6,931 bases of DNA from SHLQ01 sp964196045. GTDB taxonomy: Bacteria; Actinomycetota; Acidimicrobiia; Acidimicrobiales; SHLQ01. The notes under the pieces were generated by a model. The model had not been told where the DNA came from, made no database searches, and saw nothing but the letters and a program-made list of their open reading frames with translations. Shown piece after piece: positions 6,051 to 6,931 of this stretch. How positions within the stretch are numbered: position 1 is the stretch's first letter; each line of letters begins with the position of its first letter. The stretch covers positions 1 to 6,931 of the forward strand of contig CAXMRH010000171.1 of NCBI GenBank assembly GCA_964196045.1. The letters run 5' to 3'. Both the position numbers and the translations under genes were made by a program.

Positions 6051-6079
6051 TTGGAGTGTTGAAGACGCATGGTTAGAGT
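6051..6079 (+). promoter_or_regulatory. Candidate promoter of the rplC operon
   Basis: TTGGAG (6051-6056) and TAGAGT (6074-6079) are 17 bp apart. The -10 keeps the key T-A-n-n-n-T positions; the -35 matches only TTG. If used, it would give a leader of about 200 nt before rplC. Confidence 0.3.
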
Positions 6080-6203
6080 AATCCCGCTGTGCATTCGACG
6101 TTCTTGCCCATAACGGGTTGGGGACAGCCGAATACCTGAGTTTCTCAGAACACAATCGACGTCCGGCTAGGCCCTAGGGAACCAGCAGGCAAAACTTCAA
6201 ATT

Positions 6204-6250
6204 CGCTCCGCTGGGCCCACGCTCATGCGGAGCGTTCGCGTGAGTGGGCT
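6204..6250 (+). promoter_or_regulatory. Competing hairpins in the rplC leader
   Basis: CGCTCCGC (6204-6211) pairs perfectly with GCGGAGCG (6227-6234). GCCCAC (6215-6220), inside that hairpin's loop, pairs with GTGGGC (6244-6249), downstream of it. The two pairings either exclude each other or form a pseudoknot. CACGC (6218-6222) with GCGTG (6238-6242) is a further option. No T-tract follows, so this is not a standard terminator. Ribosomal operons often carry a protein-binding control site in this position, which makes translational or transcriptional feedback a reasonable inference. Confidence 0.45.
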
Positions 6251-6286
6251 ATCCCACACAAGAACTTCGAACAAGGAACGAGAACC

Positions 6287-6931
6287 ATGGCGACCAAAGC
6301 CATAGTTGGTGAAAAACTGGGAATGACGCAGGTCTGGCGCGACGACAAGGTCGTCCCTGTGACCGTGCTCAAGGTCACTCCATGTCGCGTCGTGCAGATC
6401 AAGCACCCCGAGACCGACGGCTACTCCGCTGTCCAGGTCGCCGTCGGCACCCAGAAAGAACACCGACTCATCAAGCCCGAGATCGGCCAGTACGAAAAGG
6501 CTGGTGTTTCTCCAGGCAAGAAGCTCGTCGAGCTTCGACTCGACGACGTCAGTGAGTTCGTTGTGGGCCAAGAAATTGGCGCCGACATCTTGGCCGAGGG
6601 CGAACTGGTCGATGCGACCGGTGTCAGCAAGGGTCAGGGTTTCACCGGCGTCATGAAGCGTCACAACTTCAAGGGCCACAGCGCCAGTCACGGCGTACAT
6701 CGCGTACATCGCATGCCCGGGTCGGTCGGCCAGTGCGCCACACCGGGTCGAATCTTCAAGGGCAAGAAAATGGCCGGTCGCTCCGGTGGCATCAAGGTCA
6801 CCACGCAGAACCTGACCATCGTCGAAGCAAACGCCGAAGAGAACCTGATCCTCATCAAGGGCAACGTTCCCGGCCCAAAGGGCGGAACAGTGTTGTTGCG
6901 TAACGCTGCGAAGATGCAGGAGGACAAGTAA
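6287..6931 (+). CDS. rplC: 50S ribosomal protein L3
   Basis: The 214-residue protein has the full bacterial L3 length and is complete in the window, with TAA at its last three bases. Family motifs run throughout: AIVGEKLGMTQVW at the N-terminus, GVSKGQGFTGVMKRH, SHGVHRVHRMPGSVGQCATPGR, FKGKKMAGRSGG, and IKGNVPGPKGG near the C-terminus. L3 binds 23S rRNA early in 50S assembly, and its central loop (about 130-170) reaches toward the peptidyl transferase centre. The ATG at 6287 has AAGGA (6273-6277) 9 nt upstream. It starts the ribosomal protein block here, since the usual rpsJ neighbour is absent. A short direct repeat GTACATCGC occurs twice in a row within the HGVHRVHR codons, an allowed in-frame repeat. 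Confidence 0.98.
   Translation: MATKAIVGEKLGMTQVWRDDKVVPVTVLKVTPCRVVQIKHPETDGYSAVQVAVGTQKEHRLIKPEIGQYEKAGVSPGKKLVELRLDDVSEFVVGQEIGADILAEGELVDATGVSKGQGFTGVMKRHNFKGHSASHGVHRVHRMPGSVGQCATPGRIFKGKKMAGRSGGIKVTTQNLTIVEANAEENLILIKGNVPGPKGGTVLLRNAAKMQEDK
6917..6923 (+). promoter_or_regulatory. Shine-Dalgarno for the next gene, inside the end of rplC
   Basis: CAGGAGG lies 8-14 nt before the end of rplC. A strong ribosome site at the tail of L3 implies a start codon at or just after the stop, beyond the window. In S10-type operons this gene is rplD (L4), so tight coupling is expected. Confidence 0.6.

Larger units (their letters stand above)
5992..6286 (+). other. Non-coding stretch upstream of rplC
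   Basis: No ORF with family-like content is visible in these 295 bp on either strand; in particular there is no rpsJ (S10). The stretch holds a 10-bp palindrome GGTCGCGACC (5995-6004), a candidate promoter, a small hairpin CTGAG-TTT-CTCAG (6136-6148), CCTAGG-type palindromic sequence near 6170-6179, and the stronger hairpins at 6204-6250. It is most likely the promoter and long mRNA leader of the ribosomal protein operon. Confidence 0.6.

Noticed and set aside
6197..6709. Antisense frame of 170 codons opposite rplC
   Set aside because: Shadow of the strongly biased L3 coding sequence, with no recognisable domain.
1..6931. CRISPR arrays, tRNA or rRNA genes, insertion sequences
   Set aside because: I saw no regularly spaced DNA repeats, no cloverleaf-like tRNA segments and no transposase-like frames or terminal inverted repeats.

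Overview
The window looks like chromosomal DNA from a fairly high-GC actinobacterium. The evidence is an Rpf-type (resuscitation-promoting factor) domain, an actinobacterial-looking ribosomal protein L3, GTG starts, and relatives of the META, NERD and RTX families. A marine or aquatic Acidimicrobiia-like lineage is my best guess, by inference only.

Left part (1-1837, + strand): the window opens inside a secreted or envelope thioredoxin-fold (TlpA-like) gene. An in-frame TGA at 212-214 stands exactly where the first Cys of the CxxC redox motif should be, giving WFWAPH-[TGA]-PTC. The frame stays open and thioredoxin-like for another 101 codons, and hairpins follow the TGA. The best reading is an undeclared selenoprotein (U-x-x-C) that a standard gene caller would split into two fragments. 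Next comes a secreted protein with 21 uninterrupted RTX calcium-binding nonapeptides joined by a Pro-rich linker to a C-terminal Rpf-like muralytic domain.

Middle (1865-4900): a minus-strand pair encodes an AstE/AspA-type zinc deacylase followed by a NERD-derived protein that appears to have lost its nuclease residues. Divergent from the deacylase, across 89 bp, is a RimK-type ATP-grasp ligase with an added C-terminal RCK_C (TrkA-C) domain. RimK makes amide bonds to glutamate or similar amino acids, and AstE/AspA enzymes cleave N-acyl amino acid amides. The pair may therefore write and erase one modification or small acyl-peptide.

Right part (4914-6931): a MarR-family repressor gene lies convergent to rimK. 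Its promoter overlaps an inverted repeat and predicts a leaderless transcript. A decayed tandem META-domain (HslJ-like) gene follows, broken across three reading frames. A non-coding stretch of about 295 bp with a candidate promoter and competing hairpins leads into rplC (L3). rpsJ is not found in its usual place immediately before rplC. A Shine-Dalgarno sequence at the very end of rplC points to a further gene, presumably rplD, just beyond the window.
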